NCBI GenBank assembly: GCA_019802505.1
Contig: JAFMOC010000170.1
Span: forward strand, 1,576,001-1,640,000
Reading direction: 5' to 3'
DNA length: 64,000 nt
Source of the DNA: Corydoras sp. C115
Taxonomy: Eukaryota > Chordata > Actinopteri > Siluriformes > Callichthyidae
Shown here: positions 22,654-34,640 of the stretch, piece by piece
Layout: each line of letters begins with the position of its first letter
How positions within the stretch are numbered: position 1 is the first letter of the stretch
Position numbers and translations under genes: made by a program
Notes under the pieces: generated by a model
What the model saw: only the letters and a program-made list of their open reading frames with translations
Told to the model about the DNA's origin: nothing
Databases searched by the model: none

Positions 22654-23929
22654 ATTACAGGTCATGTTATTTGGTGTGAGATCAAACACAAACCTGAACT
22701 TCAGTATCAAGATAAATTGATCGATCACGTTATTAATTTGTATATTACAGCATCCGGTGGAAACAGCCAACGTAAATGATAAGAAACACTAAATACCTAT
22801 AAAAAGTATCGTACAGTATGTGTAAAGAAATGGTGACCGCTCTTATAAAATTACACTATGTATTTTTAAATATACGCCTAAGTAAAAATCTAGATAAAGT
22901 TAAAATACTGTCTCTAATAATGGAGCTTCTGCAATCTGATGCCATCTGATCTTGAGAAACCTGGATGTCGTAACCGTATTTAACTCATAATGATTTCTTT
23001 ATTCGTGTGGTGCTTCATATTACTTTAATTGTTAGCCCAGCTGACGGGCTTTTGCTTTTCTCTAAATCTTAAATTGGTATTGTGTGTTTTTTTTGGTTTG
23101 GTGAGTGAACTGATGGCAGTTCAGTGGTTTCAGTATGGGTTTAGTAATTCCTTGTATTATTATTATTATTATTATATAATTTGCTGTCAATGCTGTCCCT
23201 TACACGTTTGACTTCTAACTAAATTTGCATTCGATCAGGTCTAATTTTTTTTTGTGCTGCAGTCAAGAGGCTCCATATTTTTTATCTTTAGGTAAAGCCC
23301 CGGTTTATGTCATTTCACTATAACTGGTCTCTTAGTTCCTCTGCAGATGCTCTTCTTTTTTTTTCCTCCACCTATAACCCCCTCATCCAATCTTTGCAGT
23401 GTTTTTATCTGTGCCTGCAATCACCTCTAGACCAGCCTCATGTTTAAAGTAATCAGGTTTTCCCAGCAGCTCCTGGATGAAGAGTGAGAGATGCATATGA
23501 GAAGGGAATAAACAGAACATGGGGGCAGGGGAGCGTATGAAATACACTGCTGTTGGCTTGACCAGATTGAGACCAGGGTCCATAAGGTCTTCTCCCTATT
23601 TCTCTCTCTCTTGTGTGCGTTCTCATACTCTCTCTCTCACACACACATATACACCTACACACACACCTACACACACCACACACTGTCTCATTCTCTTATT
23701 CTGTCTTTTTCTCTATTGCTCTCACTTTTTTTTTCTCTCTGTGTCTTCTGCATTAACAGAAAGTTTGAAGTTTGTTGACAGGATGCTTCTAAACTCAGTA
23801 CATTGTTGTTTTAGTGGGATTTTATTTGTGCAAATAAAAAGCATGTGTGAATGTGTTAAGGAGGTGAGGCGTGTCGCGGCTACTGACAGAAAGACAAACA
23901 CAATGTACACCCGTGTGCACGAGCACACA

Positions 23930-23969
<40 letters not shown>

Positions 23970-24059
23970 TGAGTTTATGCAGCTATTGTTTTTGAGCTGT
24001 CTCTTAACGCGAGCCTTGACTGCGAGTCTGAAAAGCACCATTTTAATTTCTTGCCACCC
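22652..24059. other. Unique noncoding sequence with simple repeats
   Basis: Contains a (TTA)n stretch at 23154-23174, CT/CA-rich sequence at 23600-23690, and a (CA)n tract at 23933-23965. No gene is recognised; the histidine/threonine-rich frame at 23519-23995 is driven by CA repeats. Confidence 0.5.
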
Positions 24060-24350
24060 TCGTGGCTGAACAGAGGCGTATCTGAGTGAAGTGCCTTTCT
24101 TATGATTATTAAAAGGATTACCAGTGTTGGAAATATAATTAGTAGTAATGAAGGAACAGCGCTGGCCCATTGCCGGCGTAATTATAGATGCAGATCTGTG
24201 GGGATTAAGCTTCATAATGTGGAGATTGCTCTGAGGCAAATAGATGTGGAGCTTTTCCTTTATGGAATTTGCTCGAGTTCTTAGTTGGGAAATGACTTGC
24301 AGTGAAGCAATATGTTTCATGCTCTTTATCTCCACTTGACTCGTTGAACT
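24060..24350. promoter_or_regulatory. Candidate conserved noncoding element
   Basis: A repeat-free block with AAAGGATTACCAG and GGGGATTAAGCTTC (OTX/PITX-like GGATTA), ATATAATTAGTAG and CGTAATTATAGATG (homeodomain cores), and GCGCTGGCCCATTGCCGG. It stands out from the CA repeat before it and looser sequence after it. Regulatory role is inferred. Confidence 0.35.
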
Positions 24351-24877
24351 GGCATGTCTTAGGCAGGAAGCTAGCTTGTTCTCAGGTCAACGTTCTTGAC
24401 CCGTTCCGGGAAGCGTCAGTACGGTGGTTCCCGATGACTTCGTGTGCAGGTTAGGCGCTGCCCGCCATTTTGACTCTATGCAAAGACATGCGTAATGGCG
24501 TGATCGGTTCTGCCCATCAAACCCACAATTGGTGGAAAGAACCGTGGCTTTAAGAGGCGTGGTGTCATTACTACATCACTCCCAACGGGGACGTAACGAC
24601 TGGAGCAGATTAAAGAACCTTAAATACTGTATGCTGCTTAGTCCAATTTAATTGCAGACAACTATGGCAGCATGTGGACATGTTGCATGTCACTACAGCT
24701 GACTTTAACGAACATCTTGAGGTAACGAGCACATTAACACTTAATGAACCAAAATAGAACCATTTTCTAATTAGCTTTTTTGTTGGTTCGGTCGAATTCG
24801 ATGTGCGATCTCGGGTTATTCGGCCTACTGTTAACCTACAACATGGAAGTCATGCAATATTTAGATAGGGCAGCTGG

Positions 24878-24908
<31 letters not shown>

Positions 24909-25419
24909 TGAAGCGGGAATGACAGTTTTGGCAGCTCTGTGTATCTATGATCAGATACCCCCACTGTCAGTGTGATGAACTCCTACCTCTCACACACAGC
25001 CTCAGTCTGATGGTGTCACTGTGAAAATCTATGAGGAATGAGTCTGATTTAACGACGCTCGGTCTTCTATCCGATCTTCGGGGGGGGGTAATCATTTTAA
25101 TGCAAAACAGGTTGGGTATCAGTTATAAATATATGAAAATAGTCCGGTGATCCGTCATTATTTGTTCTTTGTCGTTTAAATAAATGTACATTCCACGCAA
25201 TTCAACCCTGATTTTTAAACGATGTGCTTGTACGTGACTGTGGGTGAATAAAAAAGAAATAATAATAATACACAACTACACACAGAGTTGCTGTGGTCTA
25301 CAGGTTGCTCACATCCGACGTGAATCCTCGTTTAATTCGTAACATAACCTTCCAAATTAGTGGCAGCCGTTATAGACGCAATGTCCTAAAATCTCCGTTC
25401 AGTGTAATGTGTAGGTCCC
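24351..25419. other. Unique noncoding sequence
   Basis: Contains a GT tract at 24882-24908. No coding or mobile signature is recognised. Confidence 0.45.
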
Positions 25420-25724
25420 AGGACTTTACCGCAGCTTCCCGGCCAAAACAACCCGGCTTATAAACAGTTTTTACCTTCAAGCCATCAGGCTACTAAACAA
25501 AATGAACAGTTAAAAACTCCCACAATCCTGCTTTTCACTATGTCACTTTAATTTTTATATATATATTAAATTGTTTTTTTTTGGCACATACATATGTAAA
25601 TATTGTGTATTTCATTTTATCTTCTATGTAGAGTGTATATCCTGTTGCCTCACCTTAAGACTTTCTATGTGCACATGTCCCAACATGTCGCACAAATGAC
25701 AAATAAACGTGAAAACTTGAAACT
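25420..25724 (+). mobile_element. 5'-truncated LINE 3' end
   Basis: From 25466 the plus strand encodes Ser-Phe-Tyr-Leu-Gln-Ala-Ile-Arg-Leu-Leu-Asn-Lys-Met-Asn-Ser then stop at 25511-25513. This matches the usual C-terminus of fish non-LTR reverse transcriptases (FFP-AIRLLN type). A 3' UTR of about 210 bp follows, ending CACAAATGACAAATAAACGT and GAAAACTTGAAACT, the ATGACAATAAA-type ending of such elements. The reverse transcriptase domain itself is absent. The 5' limit is approximate, and the clade (Rex1, L2 or similar) cannot be fixed from this piece. Confidence 0.7.
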
Positions 25725-26685
25725 ATAACGTCAGCGTGGATATAAATGAATATGAATAAAGTACAAAGTGAAAAAAGGAAGTCTTCGGAGATGCCTGAAA
25801 TGTCCTGAACTTGCTCAGCCATCGCAATAATTTAATAAACTCCGTAATAAGCATCTTTAAATAAGCCTCACAGAGTATTGATCAGCCGGATGCAGGATGC
25901 TGACAAGAGCTTCCATGAGGAGGGGACCGGGACGAGTTGAATGAACATTCTGACATGTTAAATCTGCACTTATTGTATTAACGTCGTATGCTTTCCTGTT
26001 AATAGTGTCCTATTTAAATCTCCTCTCTGATGTGCCGCTTTTTAAAGATCATTTTCTCAGGTACTTTTTTTGCATGATGCTGTAGATTCATATCATCGCC
26101 GCACACTTGCCTAAAATAGCATATTTTTTGTGCACATTTGTCGGAAAACACTACTTGTGCTGAAGATTAAACTTGGTAATGTCACTCTAGGTAACCGAAT
26201 GTTGGTTCTGTGCATCTTTTCAGGCGGCAAGTCGTATTAAAATGAGGCTTGGTGGAGTCGGTCCTGATACATTTGAAGTGGCAGTTCTGAAGTGTTAGGG
26301 AGAATGTCATCCCCGATGCTCTGCATTCATCCGGCTGAATGAAGAGCATAGTATTCGGGCTTGTTTGATTGGATTCGAGTGAAACAACGGTGACATGCAC
26401 AAGAATAACTCGCCTTTTTCCAAGCGCTCTCTCTTCCTTTGTGTTTGTACTATAGATGCCGTGGGAACACATAGTGGTTCGTCTGACTTGTTTGTGTTTT
26501 TATTGGTTTACTCGCCATCTCTTATTCCCCTCTCTCGCTCTGCGTTTTAAAGCCCACCACCCCTTATTTAAATTCGGGGGGTTTGATTTTTGCAGATCTC
26601 ATGTCATGGTCTGTGTTAAGCGTCTGTGAAGTCGTGCGCTGACAATAAACAAAGCCTGGCCTTGCTAAAGACGCCCTGCGCAACA
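25725..26685. other. Unique noncoding sequence
   Basis: No repeat family or gene is recognised. Sequence around 26170-26480 is complex and could be constrained, but no diagnostic motif stands out. Confidence 0.4.
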
Positions 26686-26689
26686 CCCC

Positions 26690-27380
26690 CCCCCCCCCAC
26701 CCCACCCCGCAGCCCGCGGAACAGGAACGTGTCAGGGACGTGGAATCGACGGGGACGGGTTATGCCAGACTTGCAGGACTCCCGTGTTTTAAAATAGGAC
26801 GTGGGACGGGGTAAACCTAGCGGCGAAGTCTGCCGTGCTTCCCAAACTTTCGTGCATCTCGGCAGCTGTTCCGTTGCCGATGATGATGAACTCGATAGCC
26901 GAGCTGATTCGCACCCGTTCTCTCATGTCGGCGACGCGTCGGTACCGCCGGCTCGGGTATTGCGAGGCCAGGCCGCGTTTTCCTTCGTTCTTCTGGGCTG
27001 GCGTCTAAAGCATCGCTCTCATTACCTTCCTCATTGACCTCTAAACGCTGGGATTGCGGGGAACGTTAAAAATCCCTAACAAAAAGCTCCATGGCAAGCA
27101 AGCTATTATGATAAGTACACATAATGGGTGCAGTAATTTTTCATCAAACCGATCCAATATTTCCTCTGCAGAGCCACAAAAGCGCAGTTTATCAGGCCCG
27201 TCACGCGCAGGCAGACGCCGCGCAGGCAGACGCTTTCATAACAACTTAAGGAAAAAGTACGGAACGCTCTTGTTTGTGCCCTTGTCGCGGTACGTTCTTG
27301 TTTTTAAAGGGGATGTTGCGTCGGGCGACCTCTCGTCCGCCTGGAGCGCAACTCGAGTCAAATCACGCAGCGTTAATAAG
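26690..27380. promoter_or_regulatory. CpG-dense block (candidate CpG island)
   Basis: I count about 34 CpG dinucleotides in 26701-27000 in roughly 60% GC sequence, several times the density of surrounding sequence. The block continues more weakly to about 27380 (GCAGACGCCGCGCAGGCAG near 27210-27230). It starts just after a C run at 26687-26698. A 78-codon frame at 26801-27037 has no recognisable domain. An unmethylated CpG island, promoter-associated or orphan, is the natural reading; a first exon cannot be excluded. Confidence 0.5.
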
Positions 27381-28233
27381 GGGTTAAAGTGAAAAAGAGA
27401 AATTTGTACGTCGTTTATGGGATGGCTGCTGGTGGAGCTGGCGAAATGGAAATGGCCCCCAGTGCTTTTGCCCCCAAAGCAAGCTGAGGGGAAAATTTCA
27501 AATAATAATAATGTCATCATACAACAATTTGCAACCTTATGGGTCCATCAAACACACACACACACACACACACATTTCCTAGGTCTTTTGATGACACAAT
27601 ATAAATGTCCCATCCCTCATCCCTGGCAGATGATGGCTGATATTTCGTCCTTGCCGTTTTTATTAAAGATTTAAGCAGTTTTGCATCTCCAACAAATACA
27701 CACCGACCAATTTTTTTTGACACCAGCTCAGATACCCTCCTGCGTGGATTCCGAGCGAGGAGGGGGTGTGTAGGCCGGGGTGATTGTGGGTGATTACATT
27801 TCCACATGTGAATTTAATAAATGTAAAGAATGCATTATTTTATATTATCAGCTCTAAAGGGCCTCGGTGTTAGATTTAGAGGAATATGACTCGTGTCAGA
27901 TAAATGAGGGAATGGGAATAAAGCGAAGGCCATGATGAGCAGGGAAAAGGATTTCATGACATTACCATTATGAATCCTGTGACTATTAACAAGTGCTATA
28001 GTACCGGCTGTTCATCACAATGTGATCTTCCCTTATTAGTATTAATAATGATAAAAAAAATATGCTGCTTTAATATTTCTGTACGCCGAGGCTTCTATTG
28101 ACTGCTTTTTGTGAGAAAATGAAAGGCTGACATGGAATGACACCCCTTGCTTTTATTTCTGTGCGTTTCATCTCCGGTCTCTCACAGAAGTCATTGTTTT
28201 ATCAGCCGCCTTTTTCTTCATTTAATTTCTGTC

Positions 28234-28276
<43 letters not shown>

Positions 28277-29645
28277 GCATGCTTCATGTGCAAAAAATTG
28301 GAGACCCATACTTTAGATTCCCTGCTTCATTTGGGAATGTATTGCAATAGGCCAGCTTTTGCCTTTTGATATCTTAATTTTTTTACTTAGAAATGCAATA
28401 AAATTGATCATAAGTTGTATCTCTGAAGTTCTCAGTAGGCATCTGCCATCTTTCTGTTTATAGAGGGCAGTATACCTTACTTTTATGTCGGCTTCATCTT
28501 TGCTTTGCTTTTCACAATGCATGCAGCTGTTCCTCCTCCCTTTGTTGATGTTCTTCCAACTTCTGCATCGCCATATATAATTTAAATGCACTTCATACTT
28601 TGCGTTTGCCAAAAGTAGACCACAAAGAATACAAGAAACTTTCGAACCTGGAGCAGATAGGTGGCTCTGGCGTTGCGCAGCGCTCGCAAATATTTTTCTG
28701 GAAGTGCGTTAAGATCCTTAAATGAAAATTTATTGCGTTTGGCCCACGTCTGCATTCTCCTCTTTGCTCCACCGTGTCCCCGAGAGGGGAGACTTCTGAC
28801 TCCAACAAGTCATATCCATATCCATGTCACCAGCCTGACACCGGTCATCCTGTATCGATAAACATTTCGCATTGTCCGATTTTGCTGCATCTGAATAATT
28901 TATTGTACATGATTAGAATCTGTATTTTGTCGCAACCCAAGCCTGAATGCCGTATCTGGTTGCCTTTGTGTGTGTTTTTTTTTTTTTTTTTATATGGCTG
29001 CTGTATGCAGAGATGGCTGAACTTACTTGTTATGCAGGCAGCTGATTGGGCTTGATTGTGTTTTTGTTTGTAAACGTAACTATTGGATTGTATTTCGTAC
29101 CCCTGCAGTGCTAATTACATATAATAATACCCTTCAGTTACCCTAAAGTCCTTCGGTCTCGGTGCTGAAATGGGGGACTGTATTGTCTGGAAGTGGCAGA
29201 GGGCTGTCATGACCGGAATCGTTGGCAAAAAAAAAAAAAAAAAAGTCAGAGATGGAGTAGAATGTGGAGGACCCTGCTACGCTGACGCCTTCAGTTCAAA
29301 AACATGTCATCTATCTCACCCAGCCACTAGGCTGCTAATCTAGGCTGCATGTCACGCTGCTCTCCACCTCACTACAGCTTTTGACCGAGTCTGTCACCAG
29401 TGAGCCCCGAGTCTGAGTCGGAAAAATATCCAGCCGAGGCGTCTTCAGCTGTACTGCTGCTTTTAATTTGGAAGTTAACAATAAATGTACACGAAAACCT
29501 CCACGCACCTCCAAACCATCACTACCATAAATAACCTCACTGTCAACAGTGTCAACAATACCATATTCAATACACCAAACACAAACGACAACATTTCTTT
29601 AACATTTCACATGTGTATATTGTATTGTATATATATTGTATATAT
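27381..29645. other. Unique noncoding sequence with simple repeats
   Basis: Contains a CA tract at 27550-27574, 35 Ts at 28238-28272, T runs at 28974-28991 and an A run at 29226-29244. Sequence at 28300-28860 is complex. No gene is recognised. Confidence 0.45.
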
Positions 29646-29850
29646 ACAGTAGCTCAGTGGTTTGGGTGTTGGGCTCATAATCTGAAGGTTGTGGGTTCAA
29701 ATCCCAGGTCCACTGAAGTTACCAGTGTGGGTCCTTGAGCGAGACCCTTAACCCTCATTGCTGCAGGGATGTTGTGATTAACCCTGTGTTCACCTTTAAG
29801 TTGCTTTGGATAAAAGTGTCTGCTAAATGACCAAATGTAATGTAAATGTA
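29646..29850 (+). mobile_element. tRNA-derived SINE, second copy
   Basis: The A box is in CAGTAGCTCAGTGGTTTGGG and the B box in GGTTCAAATCCCAGG. The body and the tail GTTGCTTTGGATAAAAGTGT and GACCAAATGTAATGTAAATG match the element at 12341. The first few head bases are lost into a TA-rich upstream sequence. Confidence 0.85.
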
Positions 29851-29859
29851 TATATTTAC

Positions 29860-30053
29860 GTATATTTACGACATGCTTATCAAAAGTGACTTGCAAAGTG
29901 AGCGCAGGGTTGACAAACACAGCAATTACCAACCTGGAGCAATGAGGGTTAGGGACTGTGTTTAAAGACCCACATGGGTAACGTCAGTGGACCAGGGATT
30001 TGAACCCACAACCTTCAGATTAATATCCCAACACCCGAACCACTGAGCTACTG
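29860..30053 (-). mobile_element. tRNA-derived SINE, inverted diverged copy
   Basis: On the minus strand it begins AACAGTAGCTCAGTGGTTCG (A box) with GGTTCAAATCCCTGG (B box) and CACTGACGTTACCCATGTGG. It diverges toward the tail, where the usual GGATAAAAGCG ending is replaced by CACTTTTGATAAGCATGTCG. It lies tail-to-tail with the copy ending at 29850. Confidence 0.75.
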
Positions 30054-30060
30054 TTGGATT

Positions 30061-30660
30061 GTAAATCTGTTTATGTATATAATGCTAGAGCCAACACCTA
30101 CCACAACACAGTTCTGTGTATATAACACACCCTGCCAATAAAGCCAATTCTGATTCCGGTGTGTTTATAAGATAAGACCTTTATTTGTCCCACAGGCAGC
30201 ACGGTGGCTTAGTGGTTTAGCATGTTCTCCTCTCAGCGCTAGAGATTCCCGGTTCGAATCCCCATCTGGGTGGAGTTTACATGTTCTCCCCGTGTCCGCG
30301 TGGGTTTTCTCCAGGTTCTCCGGTTTCCTCCCACAGTCCAAAAACATGGATCAAGTCAATTGAGTTCTCAAAATTGCCCCATATAGAGTGTGCGTGTGTG
30401 AGTGAGTGTGTGCCCAGCGATAGATTGCCCCCCTGTCCTGGGTGTATCTGCCCAGCGCCCGAAACGTTCTCCCCTGGATGGGCATGGGGAACCCCCCTGC
30501 GACCCTGATATAGGATAAAGCGGAAGATATTGGATGGATTTGTCCCACAATGAGGAAAATTCACATCCTCAGCAGCAAGTTAGAATTGAAAATGGTGAAA
30601 AAAGATATTTAGCAATTTAAAAAGTTAAAAAAAACTAACAAAAAGAAAACTTGTAAATAG
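30061..30660 (+). repeat. Dispersed fish repeat interrupted by a V-SINE
   Basis: AATAAAGCCAATTCTGATTC near 30137 resembles a LINE-type 3' end. It is followed by GATAAGACCTTTATTTGTCC at about 30171, continuing after the SINE as CACAATGAGGAAAATTCACA and CTCAGCAGCAAGTTAGAATT. The latter order (ATAAGACCTTTATTTGTCCCACAATG-type) is a common teleost interspersed sequence. Family assignment is not attempted. Confidence 0.5.
30195..30537 (+). mobile_element. Full-length V-SINE with 12-bp target duplication
   Basis: ATTTGTCCCACA at 30183-30194 recurs exactly at 30538-30549. The head GGCAGCACGGTGGCTTAGTG contains the A box and CCCGGTTCGAATCCCC the B box; core, body and tail are complete. The tail ends GATATTGGATGG. 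It sits inside an older dispersed repeat. Confidence 0.95.
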
Positions 30661-32029
30661 AATTTCATATTCATATTATATATTCGTGCGTGGTGATTGT
30701 GGTGAAAGTGTTTTTTAGCGTGTAGTTCTGAAGATCTTTCCATGACATGCCATATTTTGTTCGCCGAGAGCCGATCAATTTCACAACGAGCACAAAGAGC
30801 AACGCGTGGCTTTCAGCACAAATCAGACGATTTGGGAACGATTTTAAAAATGGTAGCGAACTGGTGGCACTGTGTTCGCGGTTTGTTGCCTCACACCCAA
30901 AATGCTAGGTTTCCGTGCCTCGCGTCTTCTTGGCAGTTTCTCCAGCATTGAAGTGGCTTTTTCCACTTGGCGATCTCAGAAAAAAAAAAAAAACCCTGGT
31001 TTGGCTTCTTAAGATTGCTTATATATGTAAATGGTGTACCGCTCCGTACCCTGTGATGATGCGGCATCTGGCTGAGGGCTTGTTACGCCGTTGAACCCAG
31101 TGATCTCAGGAGCGTCTTGGCATCTGTGGCAACGAACATTTACATGTAGAAACGATAATGCTTTCGTTAAGTCGCACACACGAGCGGAGAAAGAGTTGAG
31201 CCCGGGTACGTGATGATTTAACGGCGAAATAAAAGCAGACGACGGTATAAAGGGCCCGACTTCACGGAGTTTGTTGTTGGGTTTCCGTGACCCGTTTGTT
31301 CTCATTGGACTTGAAGCGGCAGCAACGAAACGCTTCAGAAATTTATCATGGGCAGAAGTATGTGTGTATTTGTTTGCAGGGTTGGGTGGGGTGGGACGGC
31401 GGCGGGGGGGAGATGGGTGGGGGTGGGGGGGTACACTGCTGTTCATTAGCACAGCCAAAATGCCTTCAGGCATGAGAAGGAGAACAAACGGGGTTGGTGG
31501 AGGGCATGTGTGTATGTGTGTTTATGGAAATTGACCAGTGTGCTGTAACTGTTCGCCTGGTGCAGGGCTTTGAAGTGTAGATGTTCAACACTGACGCCGT
31601 CTTTGTTCTTGGTAATTGCCTAAATGATCTCCATGGAGTGTGGGCCCATGCTACATCAGAGCTAATCCAGAGCTTGCCCACTGATTTGACAGAGACTATT
31701 TTTTTCCCGTACTAGCCCCCGCACACCCAACCCAACCCCCCCCCCTCCCATATACACTCAAATCTAGCATTCTGTTTCTTCTCTTTATTAGTCTGAAACA
31801 GTAGGGGATCAGTGTGAGATGTTGCGGAAGGGGGAAACCGATGTGTTTGTTGTCGGATGAAGGTCTCGTTTGTGTTTTCCGAGTTCAGCCACATGCTCAC
31901 CCTTCCTGATTCATTTGCTCCCCTCCCTTCCGTTCCGAGTGCATTGATATGATAATGGGCCCCCGACTCTATTTGCAAAACCAGGGTGGAATATTTAGTC
32001 TGGAGTAGCAACAACAACAATAACACACG
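30661..32029. other. Unique noncoding sequence with G-rich tract
   Basis: Contains a G-rich segment at 31380-31432 with at least five runs of three or more Gs (potential G-quadruplex), and C runs near 31737-31746. Sequence at 30730-30960 and 31030-31340 is complex and moderately CpG-rich. No gene is recognised; the overlapping frames at 31009-31534 are on opposite strands. Confidence 0.45.
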
Positions 32030-32360
32030 CTTCTGATGCATCCTGAGCTTGCCCTCTTTTTTTGTCGTTTAACCAGCCGCTGGCAATTCAACAAGACTCG
32101 CCATGGTAAAGCCTCCCATGAGACGAGGTGGGGGTGGCCTTTGCTGGCAGGGCTGGGGTGGAAGGAGTGCTCCAGGAGCACACGCAGAGTTCAGGAGACC
32201 ACAAGTGCGTGGTGCATGAAGAATGAATCTGGAGAAAGAGTGGAAGCAGTCATTCCTGGCCCGAAGCCTGCATCAGCCAGAAGCCCCATGCTGGGGTCAT
32301 CTGTATATCTCTACATCTGTGAGGATGCTTTTGTCCTTTCATGCGCTCTCACCAGCTGAG
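32030..32360. promoter_or_regulatory. Candidate conserved noncoding element
   Basis: A GC-balanced, repeat-free block has AACCAGCCGCTGGCAATTC, CAACAAGACTCGCCATGG and CACCAGCTGAGG (E-box). It contrasts with low-complexity sequence on either side. A frame of 107 codons at 32036-32359 covers it but shows no known domain, so noncoding constraint and a small coding exon both remain possible. Confidence 0.2.
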
Positions 32361-33475
32361 GTCCTAGTACCGCCGGAGCCGGGCTAATGCCTGTACAAGG
32401 AAAACTCAGATCCTCGCCATAAAGCAAGAGGAACCTTACTCTAAGGGCAAGAGAACCATGTCACCATGACATTGTGGTGCTGAGTTTTAAACAGCGGGAG
32501 GATTAAGGAAGGGAAATATGAAGCGGAGTGCCAGGGGAGGCTAAGCAGGCATAGCAAGGCATACCGAAAAAAACTATTGATGCAAAACATCTACAGAAAG
32601 CTCTATTTACCGCATACACGCACCACAATATCATTTAACCAGCACCCACTGCAGGGGGGGGGGGGTTATTAGGTTCAATCCAGATTCACTGACGATCGGA
32701 TCGGTGGAATGGTAGGTGTCGTCAAACAGGCATGACCTGAGTAATGAACGGAACACAACTCCACCCCCCACCCCCCCCTCCACGCGCTCTCCCTCCCTGT
32801 CCCGGGACGGGGGGCTAGAAAAAAGGGTATCAGGTAGACCAAGGTCCCATATAAAAGCGGCCTCTATGAATTATAAATTATAGGCCACCGAAGCCAGAGC
32901 CTGTGGGATGCAGAGAGCGATGGTGCACATGTTCCCGGAACAAAGGACAGCCAGGGGAGGGGTTATAGGGGAGGTACGAGAAGATGGGGTGTCATTTGAG
33001 GGAGATGATGAAGGACAGTGTACTGCATCTACTTATGTATGTGTGTTCGTATGTACACGAGTACAAAGGAGGAGCCGAGCCGAGGAGCTTTATGGGCTTC
33101 GCAAATCTCAAAGGTCACGTGATGAAGTTGTGTTGCAGTTTATAGGAAAGATTAGTGTTGGGCAACATGATTACAGTAATAACTTCTGGTCTTTTAGACT
33201 TTACCGGTAGTTTTTTTCACCCATAATGCTGTTGAATTAACAAGAAAACCTCAACCGAGACGTGTTTTTTTTTTTTTTTTTCCACTTGGCATCAGCAAAT
33301 TTAACAAACTATACAAACTGTGTATACCATGAACATGTCATATTTTCCCAGAGAGAAGAATTGGAATGAGGTTATATATAACCATGCTGCCTGTGGAGAT
33401 AAGCATTGAGTATTTCTGAAACATGTCTGTGGTGAGATTTCTTTACCAGTGTATTGTTGGCGGAGTGTGAGTGTG

Positions 33476-33511
<36 letters not shown>

Positions 33512-33659
33512 GCAGAGGGTGGTTCTGCTGCGACCAGTTCGGAGTAGCTGGGTCAGAGCGCTCCTCCTTCCTCCCTCTGGTCAGCAGGGGGCCCACTCAT
33601 GGGCTGTGGGTTGGAAATATAGTTTTTTGGGGGCGCAGCGCTGATGAAAGCTTGATTGA
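32361..33659. other. Unique noncoding sequence with simple repeats
   Basis: Contains a G run at 32655-32665, C runs at 32763-32780, a T run at 33266-33281 and a (GA)15 tract at 33479-33508. No gene is recognised. Confidence 0.45.
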
Positions 33660-33950
33660 TATGGTGTCAGGAGCTCTGTGATGGATTAAATTGTGTGTGC
33701 AGATGGCTGTGGCCCTGGCCAGTCATGGCTGTTGCTGCCTTCTCTGCAAGCCGCCGCCGCGGCAGCTTTAAGAAAATTTGATTTTCGCAGCTCAGAAACA
33801 CACGGCAGCCCCTTTCTCTCCGCTGCCTGACTTCCATTTAGTTTGAGAGTGCACAAGTGATTCTTTATTGGATGAAATCTGTGCTGGATTGGATAAAGTG
33901 TTAGAGCGCTGAGCCATCTATCACTATTGCTGCACCAGCTTCTGAATCGT
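33660..33950. promoter_or_regulatory. Candidate conserved noncoding element
   Basis: Repeat-free block with GCCGCCGCCGCGGCAGC, GGGAGTGCACAAGTG-like sequence, GTGATTCTTTATTGGATG (HOX/CCAAT-like) and GGATTGGATAAAG. Long stretches are complex and lack simple repeats. Inference from texture only. Confidence 0.25.
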
Positions 33951-34435
33951 CTTAAGAGAAAGGAACAAAAAAGGGAGGATCAAACGGTGAGCGACATGCA
34001 GATACAGTGGGACGCAACGATATGAGGACGAACTATGAAGTCTAAGTGTTGTGCGTGTGATATAAGGCCTTTAAAAAGACAATTTTTTTTTGGTATTGGA
34101 CGTTCTAATTCTGCAAAGGTCCAGTTTTTAGAACTTCTTGCCTCCGTCAGGTTCGGGTCAGTATATTTTTGTGATTTGAAGTTCCCGGTGCGTTCAGACC
34201 ACCCCAGTCCCCCTCAGTGGACTGTACTTCATGTGCTAATCCATGTCCATGTGTTTGGTTGCTTTCATCCGAACGTCAGCCGAGGCCCTAAACTTTTAGC
34301 CCTGTGTGATAAAGGATCGTTTATTGCTGCCATGCCTGCAGCGGGGTGGGGCGGTGGGACTGGGGGGGGGTTCCACGACAGGCTGCTCTCTGGAGAAAGG
34401 TCTTTGGATGTAGCGAGAAACTCTGAGCGATGCAT
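33951..34435. other. Unique noncoding sequence
   Basis: A 137-codon open frame at 34035-34448 crosses this region but has no recognisable domain, and a minus-strand frame overlaps its end. I treat it as chance. Confidence 0.4.
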
Positions 34436-34640
34436 CGGGGAGCCGTGAGTTTGTGCTACCGTTTGTGTTGCCGGCACCTTTAAAGCCGGGTCCGCGGCGC
34501 CTGCAGCCATTTCCCGCCTCCACACTCTGATAAACATCCCCCAGGTCTGGGCAGAGATGGCCGCAGCGTCGGACCCGGCAGCCCATACGCCCGTCCCGCT
34601 CTCTCCCGTCTCGCTCTCCCTCGCCGTCCATGTCCTTCAG
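34436..34640. promoter_or_regulatory. CpG-dense block
   Basis: About 19 CpGs in roughly 190 bp, including GTCCGCGGCGCC at 34490-34501, with CCCGCC and CCGTCCCGC words that are SP1-like. It is flanked by ordinary sequence. Candidate small CpG island. Confidence 0.35.
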
